Under the pieces are notes generated by a model, which was given only the letters and a program-made list of their open reading frames with translations, did not search any database and was not told the origin of the DNA. From contig JAVWYO010000014.1 of the NCBI GenBank assembly GCA_036661515.1, forward strand, positions 1 to 30,866: a stretch of DNA of 30,866 nucleotides. The letters run 5' to 3'. Source of the DNA: HGM05232 sp036661515. Lineage in GTDB: Bacteria; Bacteroidota; Bacteroidia; Bacteroidales; Muribaculaceae. The position numbers were made by a program, and so were the translations under genes. Below, piece after piece: positions 16,574-25,929 of the stretch. Each line of letters opens with the position of its first letter. Within the stretch, counting starts at the first letter, position 1.

Positions 16574-18292
16574 TTATAAATCGATACCATATTTACTTAG
16601 TCCGGCTCCTCCTCCGGCGGTATAACCAAAGCTCTTACCGTTCTCAAATTGGGAAATCCAAAATGAATATAAATCCCCATCTTCCACGTAGAATTTGATT
16701 TTTATACTTTGATTTTTTAATGATGCCAAGTTCTTATTATTTTTCCATGTGATTTTTGTCTTCGTTGAGTCCCCATTAAATGCTACACAATCATCTTTTG
16801 AAAAACCTGTAATAACTGTTCCATTTACATTTAATATTTCGACCTTTAATGTCCCTTTAACATTTGCATTAACATAAAAATGCTCTCCTTTAAACTTGAT
16901 TTTTTCTGTTAGCAATGTACCAGAACCACTCATTGATGCAAATCCATCACGGCGAAGAGTAGCCATGCCTGTAGTTGTTATTTCGGCATTTTTATCATTT
17001 AACTTTCTACCACTCATATAGAAATATAGTTTATCCCCCACAATTATTGGAGAACCAACCACCGACTGAATATTTCCATTATTCCAATCGGTTTTATTAT
17101 TTCCAACTGCACAAAATGGTGTAAAGTCTTCACGATACCAACTCCAGCCATCTCTACTAAACCCAAGCAAAATCTGATTACGCTTAATAACATTATCCTT
17201 AGCACATACATCATTTTCAGGACCCGACCAAACAGAAAACATACCCAACATCACACTTTCATAACCAATGGCATCAAGATTATATATTGCAGGCTTCACC
17301 CCAGTATATGATGGGTGAACAGGTTCTGATGAAGACCATGGACCAAACCAAAATTTTTGTAAATCAGCAACAGCATTTGCTGTCCCTTGCTCGGCATCTG
17401 GATTTTCAGAATAATCTCGTCCTCTAACTAAATTAGACGCATCTACCCTAACGTTATGTCGCATTGAGAAAGCCCAAACACCACGAAATGGATTGTGAAA
17501 AACAGTTGAACGATCGGCAATTGCTTTAGACTCTTTCTGCTCACGCCATGCTTTCCCATCTTGAGATGTAAAATAATGATACTTCCAATTACCTGCACCT
17601 CCATAAACATTAAACATTTTATATCTTTGCGACTCGTTTTTGGCCGTTTTGTCAATCCAAATTGTATTGGAATCGCGATTCTTACCTTTTTGAATAATAT
17701 TTGTTCCAGAAACAATATTGAGAGAAGGTCGTACCCAGTTTATCCCATCATTAGATTCGGCATAACATGTAACAGGATTACCATCGCCATAGGTATTTCC
17801 TCCTGCCATGTACCACATCTTAAATTTTCCATCAACTTCGTCAAACCATACCCCATCGCTAAACGGAGCGGCAAAACCACCACCTTTAGTTCCAGACATT
17901 TCCCACTCTCTTTCAGGGGAAAGCACTGGATTAGATGAATAGTAATCGGCTTGATGCCACACTCTTTTAAGAGTAGATTCGGCAATCAAGAAATTATCAA
18001 CAAACAATTGTCGTCCCATAGTTATATCTATGTTAGCCGGCTTGCTTGTTAAATAGCTGGGCGACATTCCATTATAAATATTACTCGATGAGTTATAAGG
18101 AGGCCAAGTAGATGGCAACGTTACACCATTATATAATACTCTTGACGTCGGATCAGGCACTGGAACTACAATAGGATCAGGATTAGGAGGAGGTATAGGA
18201 GGAGTTGGTTCTCCTCCACCACTATTTTTATTACATGCCATGCACATAGCGATAACAGTAATATATGCTATTGACTTAAATATATTTTTCAT
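16574..18292 (-). CDS. exported beta-propeller, glycoside-hydrolase-like lipoprotein (paralogue B)
   Basis: The 572-residue protein has a lipoprotein signal (Cys20 in 'MCMAC') and a Pro-rich linker at about 29-49. The body opens with 'LYNGVTLPSTWPP' and 'GRQLFVDNFLIAES' and has Asp-box-like strands: 'SNDGINW' (180-186), 'SQDGKAW' and 'SRDGWSW'. 'APFSDGVWFDEVDGKFKMWY' (about 142-161) looks like a propeller blade with conserved acidic residues. The last part, '...DGDLYSFWIS...', is a beta-rich C-terminal domain shared with the neighbour.

The fold resembles five-bladed GH32/43-like proteins or sialidase-like propellers. I cannot assign a family or substrate. Its start overlaps the end of paralogue A by 4 bases. 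Confidence 0.75.
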   Translation of the reverse strand: MKNIFKSIAYITVIAMCMACNKNSGGGEPTPPIPPPNPDPIVVPVPDPTSRVLYNGVTLPSTWPPYNSSSNIYNGMSPSYLTSKPANIDITMGRQLFVDNFLIAESTLKRVWHQADYYSSNPVLSPEREWEMSGTKGGGFAAPFSDGVWFDEVDGKFKMWYMAGGNTYGDGNPVTCYAESNDGINWVRPSLNIVSGTNIIQKGKNRDSNTIWIDKTAKNESQRYKMFNVYGGAGNWKYHYFTSQDGKAWREQKESKAIADRSTVFHNPFRGVWAFSMRHNVRVDASNLVRGRDYSENPDAEQGTANAVADLQKFWFGPWSSSEPVHPSYTGVKPAIYNLDAIGYESVMLGMFSVWSGPENDVCAKDNVIKRNQILLGFSRDGWSWYREDFTPFCAVGNNKTDWNNGNIQSVVGSPIIVGDKLYFYMSGRKLNDKNAEITTTGMATLRRDGFASMSGSGTLLTEKIKFKGEHFYVNANVKGTLKVEILNVNGTVITGFSKDDCVAFNGDSTKTKITWKNNKNLASLKNQSIKIKFYVEDGDLYSFWISQFENGKSFGYTAGGGAGLSKYGIDL

Positions 18293-19983
18293 TTTTGATT
18301 TATATTATCAGGTACATCTACACCACTTGAAGATAATCCTTTTCCACCTCCTGAAGTATACCCACGACTCTCACCACTGTGCCAAGGTGAAATCCAAAAA
18401 GAATAAAGGTCACCATTTGTTATATAAAATTTCAATCTAATAATTTTACCTGTTAGTTCTCCTAAATCAGTAATCAGTAATTTTGTTGAATTGGCTTTCT
18501 TTATTGCTTTCACTTCTTTTTTAGAGAATCCCTTTATGGCATTTCCCGATGAATCAAGTACTTCAACATACATTTTACCTCTAATATCAGCATTGACAAA
18601 CAGATATTTCCCATCAAAAGACAAATTTTCAGTAATCAAATATTTCTCCTCTTTTCCTGCACTCTTGGAAATAAAGCCATCACGACGCAATGTTGCAAGC
18701 CCAGTTGAAATATAGCTATCCCACATAATTTTATTCAGCCTACGACCACTTGAATAAAAATATAAAGAATCACCTACAATTAATGGTGTACCATTTATTG
18801 ATTGCATATTACCCCAGTTCCAAGCACCATCTACCTCGTTCACAGCCATAAATGGCTTAAAAGATGGTCTTGAAAAATGGAATCCATCGCGAGAATATCC
18901 CAAAAACACTTCATTCTTTTTTTGTATACCTTTCTCGCCACACACATTATTTTCAGGCCCTTGCCACACCGAATATTGCCCAAGCATAATACTCTCATAA
19001 GCAATACAATCAAAATTATAAATTCCAGGATTGACTTCAGGAAAATCTGGGTGTCGTGGCTCTTTATCACTTGGAGTAAACCAATATACTATGTTTTTAT
19101 CCGCTACTCCTTTTCTTGTCCTATGTGCCATAGATACTGCCGTTTCTGCATCAGCAGCTTCTAAGTAACTTCGTGAGCGAGAAGACACATCGGTACTATA
19201 CCTCATGCTCATGCACCAAACATCACGGAATGGATTGTAGAAAACCGAAGACCTATCATATAAATCTCCCGATTGAGCAACGCCATTAGACCAGTGAATC
19301 CCATCACTTGAATACTTCATTATAAATTGCCATCTTTTATCTGTTGGACGACGTTCTACATTAAACATTTTATATCTTTTAGAACCGTCTTTCTCTGTTC
19401 TATCAAGCCATATCGTCGCAGCATCTCTATTACAAGTATCCACAATATTAGTTCCAGGATAAATATCTTGCTTTACCTTTTCCCATTTTTTGCCGTCGAG
19501 CGATTCAGCATAGCCTGTATAAAATGTTTGTTTACCTCCTTTATGCAACATTCCTGCACCAGCAAGATACCACATTTTAAACTTATTATCCTTTTCGTCA
19601 TACCAAATTCCATCACTAAATGGAGCAGCATAAGGTGCCCCTTCGATAGTTTCTTCCCATTTTTCTGTCGGTTCAAGAACTGGATTTCCTTTATAGAAAG
19701 TTGGCGTATAAACCTTAGTCTCCATGTTAGATTCCGAAATTAAAAAATCATCGACAAATAACTGGCGACCAACATTCACAGGAATTACACTGGGCTTATT
19801 TTTCAAATATGGAACTGGCATATCGCCTGCAACCTTGGGCTCCTCATAACGAGGAGGCCATTGTTGCGGCAAGTTTATACCATTATATAGTGTATTCTTA
19901 TCTTGTGAATATCCAATATTATTACAGCAAAGCATAGCAATACTCATAAGAATAGAAGATTTTATAAATATACTCATTATCAT
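18289..19983 (-). CDS. exported beta-propeller, glycoside-hydrolase-like protein (paralogue A)
   Basis: The 564-residue protein is a clear paralogue of the next gene along its whole length. It has a signal peptide (through 'GYSQ'; a Cys pair at 19-20 could instead be lipid-modified) but no Pro-rich linker. The shared blocks are 'GRQLFVDDFLISES' (72-85), 'APFSDGIWYDEKDNKFKMWY' (120-139), Asp-box-like 'SLDGKKW' (161-167), 'SSDGIHW' (225-231) and 'SRDGFHF' (364-370), and the C-terminal 'NGDLYSFWIS'. Conserved Asp and Glu in these blocks are candidate catalytic residues.

It follows susD by 12 bases. An alternative start at 19977 is equally possible. It may be a glycoside hydrolase, perhaps acting on sialylated glycans, but this is inferred from context only. 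Confidence 0.75.
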   Translation of the reverse strand: MIMSIFIKSSILMSIAMLCCNNIGYSQDKNTLYNGINLPQQWPPRYEEPKVAGDMPVPYLKNKPSVIPVNVGRQLFVDDFLISESNMETKVYTPTFYKGNPVLEPTEKWEETIEGAPYAAPFSDGIWYDEKDNKFKMWYLAGAGMLHKGGKQTFYTGYAESLDGKKWEKVKQDIYPGTNIVDTCNRDAATIWLDRTEKDGSKRYKMFNVERRPTDKRWQFIMKYSSDGIHWSNGVAQSGDLYDRSSVFYNPFRDVWCMSMRYSTDVSSRSRSYLEAADAETAVSMAHRTRKGVADKNIVYWFTPSDKEPRHPDFPEVNPGIYNFDCIAYESIMLGQYSVWQGPENNVCGEKGIQKKNEVFLGYSRDGFHFSRPSFKPFMAVNEVDGAWNWGNMQSINGTPLIVGDSLYFYSSGRRLNKIMWDSYISTGLATLRRDGFISKSAGKEEKYLITENLSFDGKYLFVNADIRGKMYVEVLDSSGNAIKGFSKKEVKAIKKANSTKLLITDLGELTGKIIRLKFYITNGDLYSFWISPWHSGESRGYTSGGGKGLSSSGVDVPDNINQK

Positions 19984-19995
19984 AATAATTAAATA

Positions 19996-21696
19996 TTAAT
20001 AGCCTGGATTTTGTACTGCAAATGGGTTGGAATCCATTTCTGCAATAGGAATTGGAAGCCATTCGTGTTTATTAATTTTAAACCCTTCATAGTCATTATC
20101 AGAGATAAGACGTTTAAAGTTGGAATCCATGCCTTGCAATGTTATAAAACGAGTTGATAAATCACCCCAACGAAGAAGGTCAAAGTAACGATGCCCCTCT
20201 AAGGCAAATTCCAATACTCGTTCATCTTTAATATCATTTAAAGTTATAGAACCTTTTGTCGGCATGTTTGCTCGTGTTCTCACTTCATTGTAAGCTTCTG
20301 CCGCCGACTTTGTCCCTTGCTTTCCACCCATCAAAACCGATTCAGCATACATTAATAGCACATCTGCATATCTAATATATCTCCAGTTTACACCATGAGC
20401 GCGCGGCTGATTATAAATAAATTCTTTTGTTCCACCTCCAACACCATTTAAATTTGTAGGAGTATTATTACGCATTGGTAACGACAAATCAAGTCCTTTT
20501 AAGAAGGCCGCTTTATAAGCATGAGTTCTTACATTATTAACTGTTGTAAAATCTCCTTTTGGATAATAATCTTCAAAATGGTATCCTCCTGGTCCTGTAA
20601 GTCGTTGTCCTGGACGCAATTTAACCTCTGGCTTTTTATCATTAAAAAGCATGGTAGCAAACATTCTTATATCGGTATATCCATCTTTATCAATCGAATT
20701 TACAAAAGCTTTATATAGCCAATCATGAACCACACCTTCATAACCCACACCTGTTCCTGGCAACATGATGCCACGCGTGTCAAATGCTAATCCCGACGTA
20801 GCTTGACCAGGATTAAATGCAGTGTTTTCAACATCACCCAAAAATTGTAACTCCAAAATTGATTCATCATTATTTTCATGTGCTACATCAAAATTTTGCG
20901 AATATTCTACTAATGTATAGGCCCCATAAGTTCCCTTTATAATTTCATCAAATTCATTGGCTGCTTCACTATAAAATGTTGTCTTATCCTCACCATAGTT
21001 TTGCTCAACACCGCTACGATACAAGTAGCACTTCCCTTTTAATGCAGCTGCTGACGCAGCGGTCAATCTACCTATATTTGCACCTGTCCAATATCCTTTA
21101 TTCGGCAATAACTCTTTAGCACTTTGCAAATCGGAATTAATGAATTCCCATATTTTAGCAGGCGATTCATTTTTACGCGCATAGTCTTGCGCTCCTGTGG
21201 GCATGTGGCGGATTGGGGCAAACTGACGATAATTCATTAATAAATAATAATGAGCAAACGCTCTCCAGAAATAAGCTTCTCCTTTATAGGCATTCTTCTG
21301 CTTTTGATCTGCAAAGGTTATTTTATCAATATTCTCTAATATGTAACACGCTTGAGAAGCTGTTGAGAAAAGGAGTCCATAAGGTTGCATGATTGTATAA
21401 AAACTTGAGTTTAATGAACTACCATACATGCCAACTTTACCATAATCAGAGTTGCTTGACGCCTCATCAGAACGTATTATAATAGCTTTTGATGCCGATG
21501 CGCCAAAGCATCTTTGCGTCTGTATATATCCATACATAGTCATTACAGCCGAATTAGCTCCTTGCGGTGTGGTAAAATATTCAGTCATACTTGGCTGATT
21601 GGGATTTACCGCCAAATCGTCAAAAACGTCACTGCAGCTCGTCAATAATAAAGCTGAAACTATAAGTGATGTCGTAATTTTAAAATATCTTTTCAT
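19996..21696 (-). CDS. susD: SusD/RagB family nutrient-binding lipoprotein
   Basis: This 566-residue outer-membrane lipoprotein acts as the lid over a SusC channel and binds the glycan. The lipid Cys is Cys21 ('LLLTSCSDVFDD', with acidic residues after it, as in surface lipoproteins). The TPR-type helical core is recognisable ('AYKGEAYFWRAFAHYYLLMNY', 'ADVLLMYAESVLMGG'), as is the family's late 'LEFALEGHRYFDLLRWGDL'. It lies 18 bases downstream of susC. By position it corresponds to NanU of Bacteroides nan loci; whether it binds sialic acid cannot be read from the sequence. Confidence 0.95.
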   Translation of the reverse strand: MKRYFKITTSLIVSALLLTSCSDVFDDLAVNPNQPSMTEYFTTPQGANSAVMTMYGYIQTQRCFGASASKAIIIRSDEASSNSDYGKVGMYGSSLNSSFYTIMQPYGLLFSTASQACYILENIDKITFADQKQKNAYKGEAYFWRAFAHYYLLMNYRQFAPIRHMPTGAQDYARKNESPAKIWEFINSDLQSAKELLPNKGYWTGANIGRLTAASAAALKGKCYLYRSGVEQNYGEDKTTFYSEAANEFDEIIKGTYGAYTLVEYSQNFDVAHENNDESILELQFLGDVENTAFNPGQATSGLAFDTRGIMLPGTGVGYEGVVHDWLYKAFVNSIDKDGYTDIRMFATMLFNDKKPEVKLRPGQRLTGPGGYHFEDYYPKGDFTTVNNVRTHAYKAAFLKGLDLSLPMRNNTPTNLNGVGGGTKEFIYNQPRAHGVNWRYIRYADVLLMYAESVLMGGKQGTKSAAEAYNEVRTRANMPTKGSITLNDIKDERVLEFALEGHRYFDLLRWGDLSTRFITLQGMDSNFKRLISDNDYEGFKINKHEWLPIPIAEMDSNPFAVQNPGY

Positions 21697-21714
21697 AATA
21701 GTTTTTTTTAATAG

Positions 21715-24708
21715 TTAGAAAGTAAGATTAAACCCTAAAGTATATGTTCTTGCATTTGGATAAGAATTTTGATCTATTCCTCTTGAAAATAAGGTATTGG
21801 AACTTACTTCGGGATCATATCCCGAGTACTTTGAAAGAGTAAATACATTTTGAACACTTACATAGAATCTTAAACGATCAATCATGACTCTTTTTGAAAT
21901 ATTTTCGGGAAGAGTATAACCAATTTGCATATTCTTTAAACGGAAATAAGAACCATCTTCAATATAAAACTCACTGGGTAAGGAGTTTCCACCTTCATAA
22001 TTGCTAACCTTTGCAATGGGCACACCTGTAGTCAATTTATCTGGTCTCCATGAGTTCATCACATCTACAACCATATTATTGGCATAGTTGAAGTAATAAT
22101 CATATTTCTTTGAATTAAATACTTTATTACCATATACACCATTAAAGAAAAGGGTCATGTCAAAATTTTTCCAATTAGCATCAATATTGATACCATAAGA
22201 AAATTTTGGAATTGCATTTCCTAATATATATTTATCGTCAGCCGTAATCTTTCCATCGCCATTCTTATCGTTATACGCAAAATTACCTTCGTGGTCAAGC
22301 CCATCAATCTTATATCCATAGAATGACCCAATTGCATAACCTGGCATTGTAATAGATGGAGCATCATTAAACTTTGAAGAATAGCCACCCGACGAAATTG
22401 GTTGTACGTTATCACCCAAAGCTAAAACTTTGTTTTGAAGAGTTGATAAATTGGCTGATACTCCTAAGTAGAAATCACGTGAGAGTTTCTTTCTATATGT
22501 TGCCATAAACTCCCAACCTTTATTTTCAACAGATGCTGTGTTGATATAAGGAGTTTCATTTGACGTGTTTATTTCAAATATTTGTCCTGATGATAAATTT
22601 AAATTAATCGTTGCCAACAAATCCACATTCTTTTTATAAAAATAGTTTACACTAAATGTTAAGTCATTGTTTAACGCTCCAAATTCAAGCCCAATATCTA
22701 CGGTCTTTGAGGTTTCCCACTTTAGCCCTTTAGTTTTTAGGTAGGCTGCTCTTCCATCTACAAAACGTACACCTCCAACAGTATAAGCAATTGGACCAAA
22801 TGCTATATTATCAAAGTTGTAAGGCTCAAGAAAATTAGCGCCAAGTTCGCCATAAGAAGCAGTGAATTTAAGATGGCTTAAAATGTCGTTTTTAAACCAC
22901 GATTCATTATGCACATTCCATCCCACAGACACAGCAGGAAAATAACCTACTCTATTATCTTTATGAAATTTAGAAGATTCATCTCTACGCACACTTGCCG
23001 ATAACATATAGCGACTATTATAATCATAGTTTACGCGAGCGAAAAACGAAAGAAGAGCAAAATTCTTTTCACTTGATGAAATCTTTCCAGTACCATCGTT
23101 TACTCCAACAATATTAGAAGCTCCTAAGTCATCAATCGTAGAATAAGATTGACCACGATAAAATTGACGCATCCAGCTGTGTCCCAAAGTTGCATTGATT
23201 GTATGACCAGAGAATGTACGATTAAAGTTAATTACATTATCCCAAGTATAATTATATGTTACACCTCTTGATTCACTTAAAGAATTTCTATTATTACCAT
23301 AGTCAGTGTCGGGTGTCCCATCGGCATTCCATTTAGAATAATATATAGGAGTGTGGGTATATCCATGAGTACCTGTATAGTTACCGCTGAAAGATGTCGT
23401 AAATGTTAATCCATCAATAATATTTATCCCAGCATTAAAACCTCCCATAACATCAAACGTCTGTGTATATTGGTCGGTAGCATACAGTCCAGCAAAAGGA
23501 TGATTTCTACGAGCATTTTCGGTTTCAATATAATAGTCGGGACCCCATGAAGCATATCTACCTAAGTCATCTGTTAAAGGTAGTGTTGGCATTCCAATAT
23601 TAAATGATGACGTAGGTTTTTTATTACGATAAATTATTGCTAAATTTTCGGAGAAAAATAAACGTCCTTTCTTGAACGATGAATTAGCACGTAGATTATA
23701 TTTCGTAAAACCTGAATTTAAAGTTAATCCTTTTTGATCAAAGTATCCAAGACTAAATGAATATGTTCCATGCTCACTTCCTCCCGAAATACTTGCATCA
23801 GCATTAAATATAGGTGCATTTTGCAACCATTCTTTAGCCCAATCTGTATCAACATTTGGATTCGTTGGATTAACATTCTCTGGAGCTCGTGCAAGACCAC
23901 TATTATCAGCTACCATATTTGCAAATTCTCTCCACTGCTTTGCATTTAAAAATTTGGGGATATTTGTTACTTGTTGTTGACTATATGCAAAATTTGCTTC
24001 AACTTTTACTTTCCCTGCCTTACCATTCTTTGTGGTTATAATCACTACTCCATTTGCAGCTCTTGAGCCATAAATTGCCGCTGCTGCACCATCTTTCATA
24101 ATATCAATTGATTCAATATCCGATGGGTTTACCGTCGATAACCCTCCATTAGTAAAAACGCCATCGACAATGTATAAAGGCTCTGTTGCTGTCAACGAAG
24201 CAGCTCCTCTAATTACTATGTTTACATCGGCTCCAGCAATACCACTTTGTTGCACCACATCAACTCCCGCAGCTCTTCCTTGCAATGCTCCTGCAACATT
24301 TGATGAGACTTGCTTAGTTACCTCTTTTGGTGCAACTGATGCTACAGAAGATGACATTGTAGATCTTTTTTGTACACCATAGCCAATTACCACTACCTCG
24401 TCGACCACAATAGAATTTTCCTTTAATGTGATGTCGAGGTTTGTCTTGCCTGATACGGCAAATTCTTGAGGCTCATAGCCAATATAACTTACCAATATTT
24501 TCCCGTTGTCTTTCACTTTTAAAGCGAATTGCCCGTTTACATCAGTCATGGTGCCATTTGAAGTCGTTCCTACTTCTACTACGGAAGCACCAATCATGGG
24601 TTCTCCAGAGGTGTCTTTGACAGTTCCCTGAAGAGCTTTTGTCTGCGCTGAAATACTCATAGAAAACAGCAAGCAGAGAATAGCTAATAATAGATTTTTC
24701 ATAAGCAT
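21715..24708 (-). CDS. susC: SusC/RagA family TonB-dependent transporter
   Basis: The 997-residue outer-membrane importer has a signal peptide ending near 'SISAQ', then a CarboxypepD_reg-like domain ('LQGTVKDTSGEPMIGASVVE', about 26-100). The SusC hallmark 'VVVIGYGVQKRS' follows, then a plug with 'PLYIVDGVF' and 'IESIDIMKDGAAAAIYGSRAANGVVIITTK', and a large beta-barrel ending in 'TYTLGFNLTF' with the C-terminal Phe. It pairs with the SusD gene 18 bases on, and would import a sialoglycan or free sialic acid (the NanO position). The start could equally be the ATG six bases downstream (24702). Confidence 0.95.
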   Translation of the reverse strand: MLMKNLLLAILCLLFSMSISAQTKALQGTVKDTSGEPMIGASVVEVGTTSNGTMTDVNGQFALKVKDNGKILVSYIGYEPQEFAVSGKTNLDITLKENSIVVDEVVVIGYGVQKRSTMSSSVASVAPKEVTKQVSSNVAGALQGRAAGVDVVQQSGIAGADVNIVIRGAASLTATEPLYIVDGVFTNGGLSTVNPSDIESIDIMKDGAAAAIYGSRAANGVVIITTKNGKAGKVKVEANFAYSQQQVTNIPKFLNAKQWREFANMVADNSGLARAPENVNPTNPNVDTDWAKEWLQNAPIFNADASISGGSEHGTYSFSLGYFDQKGLTLNSGFTKYNLRANSSFKKGRLFFSENLAIIYRNKKPTSSFNIGMPTLPLTDDLGRYASWGPDYYIETENARRNHPFAGLYATDQYTQTFDVMGGFNAGINIIDGLTFTTSFSGNYTGTHGYTHTPIYYSKWNADGTPDTDYGNNRNSLSESRGVTYNYTWDNVINFNRTFSGHTINATLGHSWMRQFYRGQSYSTIDDLGASNIVGVNDGTGKISSSEKNFALLSFFARVNYDYNSRYMLSASVRRDESSKFHKDNRVGYFPAVSVGWNVHNESWFKNDILSHLKFTASYGELGANFLEPYNFDNIAFGPIAYTVGGVRFVDGRAAYLKTKGLKWETSKTVDIGLEFGALNNDLTFSVNYFYKKNVDLLATINLNLSSGQIFEINTSNETPYINTASVENKGWEFMATYRKKLSRDFYLGVSANLSTLQNKVLALGDNVQPISSGGYSSKFNDAPSITMPGYAIGSFYGYKIDGLDHEGNFAYNDKNGDGKITADDKYILGNAIPKFSYGINIDANWKNFDMTLFFNGVYGNKVFNSKKYDYYFNYANNMVVDVMNSWRPDKLTTGVPIAKVSNYEGGNSLPSEFYIEDGSYFRLKNMQIGYTLPENISKRVMIDRLRFYVSVQNVFTLSKYSGYDPEVSSNTLFSRGIDQNSYPNARTYTLGFNLTF

Positions 24709-24750
24709 GTTTGTTAATAAAAGATTTTTTGATTGTTTATTTTGTTTTTC

Positions 24751-25923
24751 CTATTGTTCTAATATCGACTTACAGAGTAAGCTACTCTTTATCATCATTC
24801 TTGGTATATGGAAAGGTCCTTTAAATATATTCCCTTTTGCTGGTTGTGCTACACTTCCATCGCGATGTAGATAGCCATACCATTCGCCATATTCAGTATC
24901 TGGAAGATGACTATACGCCCAATCATTCACCATTTTGTGCATTTCAAGATATTTTTCATCACCACTAATTTTATAGGCATATAATGTTGCAATAATTGCT
25001 TCGCATTGTGGCCACCAAAATTTCATATCTTGCGAATAATCTTGAGGTGGAAATCCTTTACAATCTTTAAAGTTAATTATTCCTCCATATTCAGTGTCCC
25101 AACCCCATTTCCATGACCAATCAAGAATCTTGAGTGCCAATTCTTCTATCTGCTTGTCTCCATTTGCAGCTTCAAATAAGAACCACGCCGTTTCAATGCA
25201 ATGGCCTGGGTTGATTGTGCGACCAGCACAAGTGTCTATTAATTCACCATTTGGTCCCACCATTTCAAGCAACGCTTCATATTCCGAATTCAAGAAATAG
25301 GTCTCTATTTCTTTGATTGACATTGCTATTTGAAAATCAAGGATAGGCGATGAAATCACTTTCTTTATGATTAAAGCTACATTTATAAGCATCATTGTGA
25401 GTGAATGTCCTCGTGCTTCTATCGTCGTCTTTGGCTGAAGAAAACCTGGAGTCATCTGCATCTTTTTTATCGATTGAAATAGCTCCAACGCTTTTTCGGC
25501 ATAAACCTTATTGCCTGTCGCAAGCGAATATTCAGCCATTGCCATTGCAGCAAAGCATTCCGAAAAAACATATCTGCGTTTCTGTACTGGCGTCCCATCT
25601 TCATTTACTGTGAAAAACATATGCCCATCAATATCTATACAGTGACGTTCTATAAAGTCAATACAGTCTTTTGACATCGTTAGAAGTTGCTCATCTTTAT
25701 TCAAACTATTATAAGCATACGCACAAATAAATGCAAATCGTCCTTGAAACCAAACAGATTTTGTCCTATCCATTAATTCACCTTTTCGGTCGAGACAAGT
25801 ATAAATACCTCCATTCTCTACATCGAGAGAATGAGTAATCCAAAATGGCATAATATTATTGAACAAATCATTATTATATTGTTCTTGACATTTTAGTAGG
25901 TATTGGAATTGAGATTTAGTCAT
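24751..25923 (-). CDS. nanE: N-acylglucosamine 2-epimerase (AGE family)
   Basis: This is a cytoplasmic epimerase turning ManNAc into GlcNAc. The 390 residues have the (alpha/alpha)6-barrel features of the renin-binding-protein/AGE family: 'WFQGRFAFICAYAYN' near 58-72, 'RYVFSECFAAMAMAEY', 'GHSLTMMLINVAL', 'NPGHCIETAWFLFEA' and 'FWWPQCEAI', with conserved His residues in these blocks. It lies 6 bases downstream of the neuraminate lyase gene, which fits the Bacteroidetes nan pathway: the lyase product ManNAc is epimerised directly, without the ManNAc-6-phosphate step of enteric bacteria. No hexokinase gene is in the window. The symbol is by pathway role. Confidence 0.92.
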   Translation of the reverse strand: MTKSQFQYLLKCQEQYNNDLFNNIMPFWITHSLDVENGGIYTCLDRKGELMDRTKSVWFQGRFAFICAYAYNSLNKDEQLLTMSKDCIDFIERHCIDIDGHMFFTVNEDGTPVQKRRYVFSECFAAMAMAEYSLATGNKVYAEKALELFQSIKKMQMTPGFLQPKTTIEARGHSLTMMLINVALIIKKVISSPILDFQIAMSIKEIETYFLNSEYEALLEMVGPNGELIDTCAGRTINPGHCIETAWFLFEAANGDKQIEELALKILDWSWKWGWDTEYGGIINFKDCKGFPPQDYSQDMKFWWPQCEAIIATLYAYKISGDEKYLEMHKMVNDWAYSHLPDTEYGEWYGYLHRDGSVAQPAKGNIFKGPFHIPRMMIKSSLLCKSILEQ

Positions 25924-25929
25924 TTTGGG

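Noticed and set aside
16555..16590. Upstream start of the PKD/PQQ lipoprotein at 16590
   Set aside because: It would place twelve residues before an otherwise perfect lipoprotein signal and overlap the upstream gene; the ATG at 16554 fits better.
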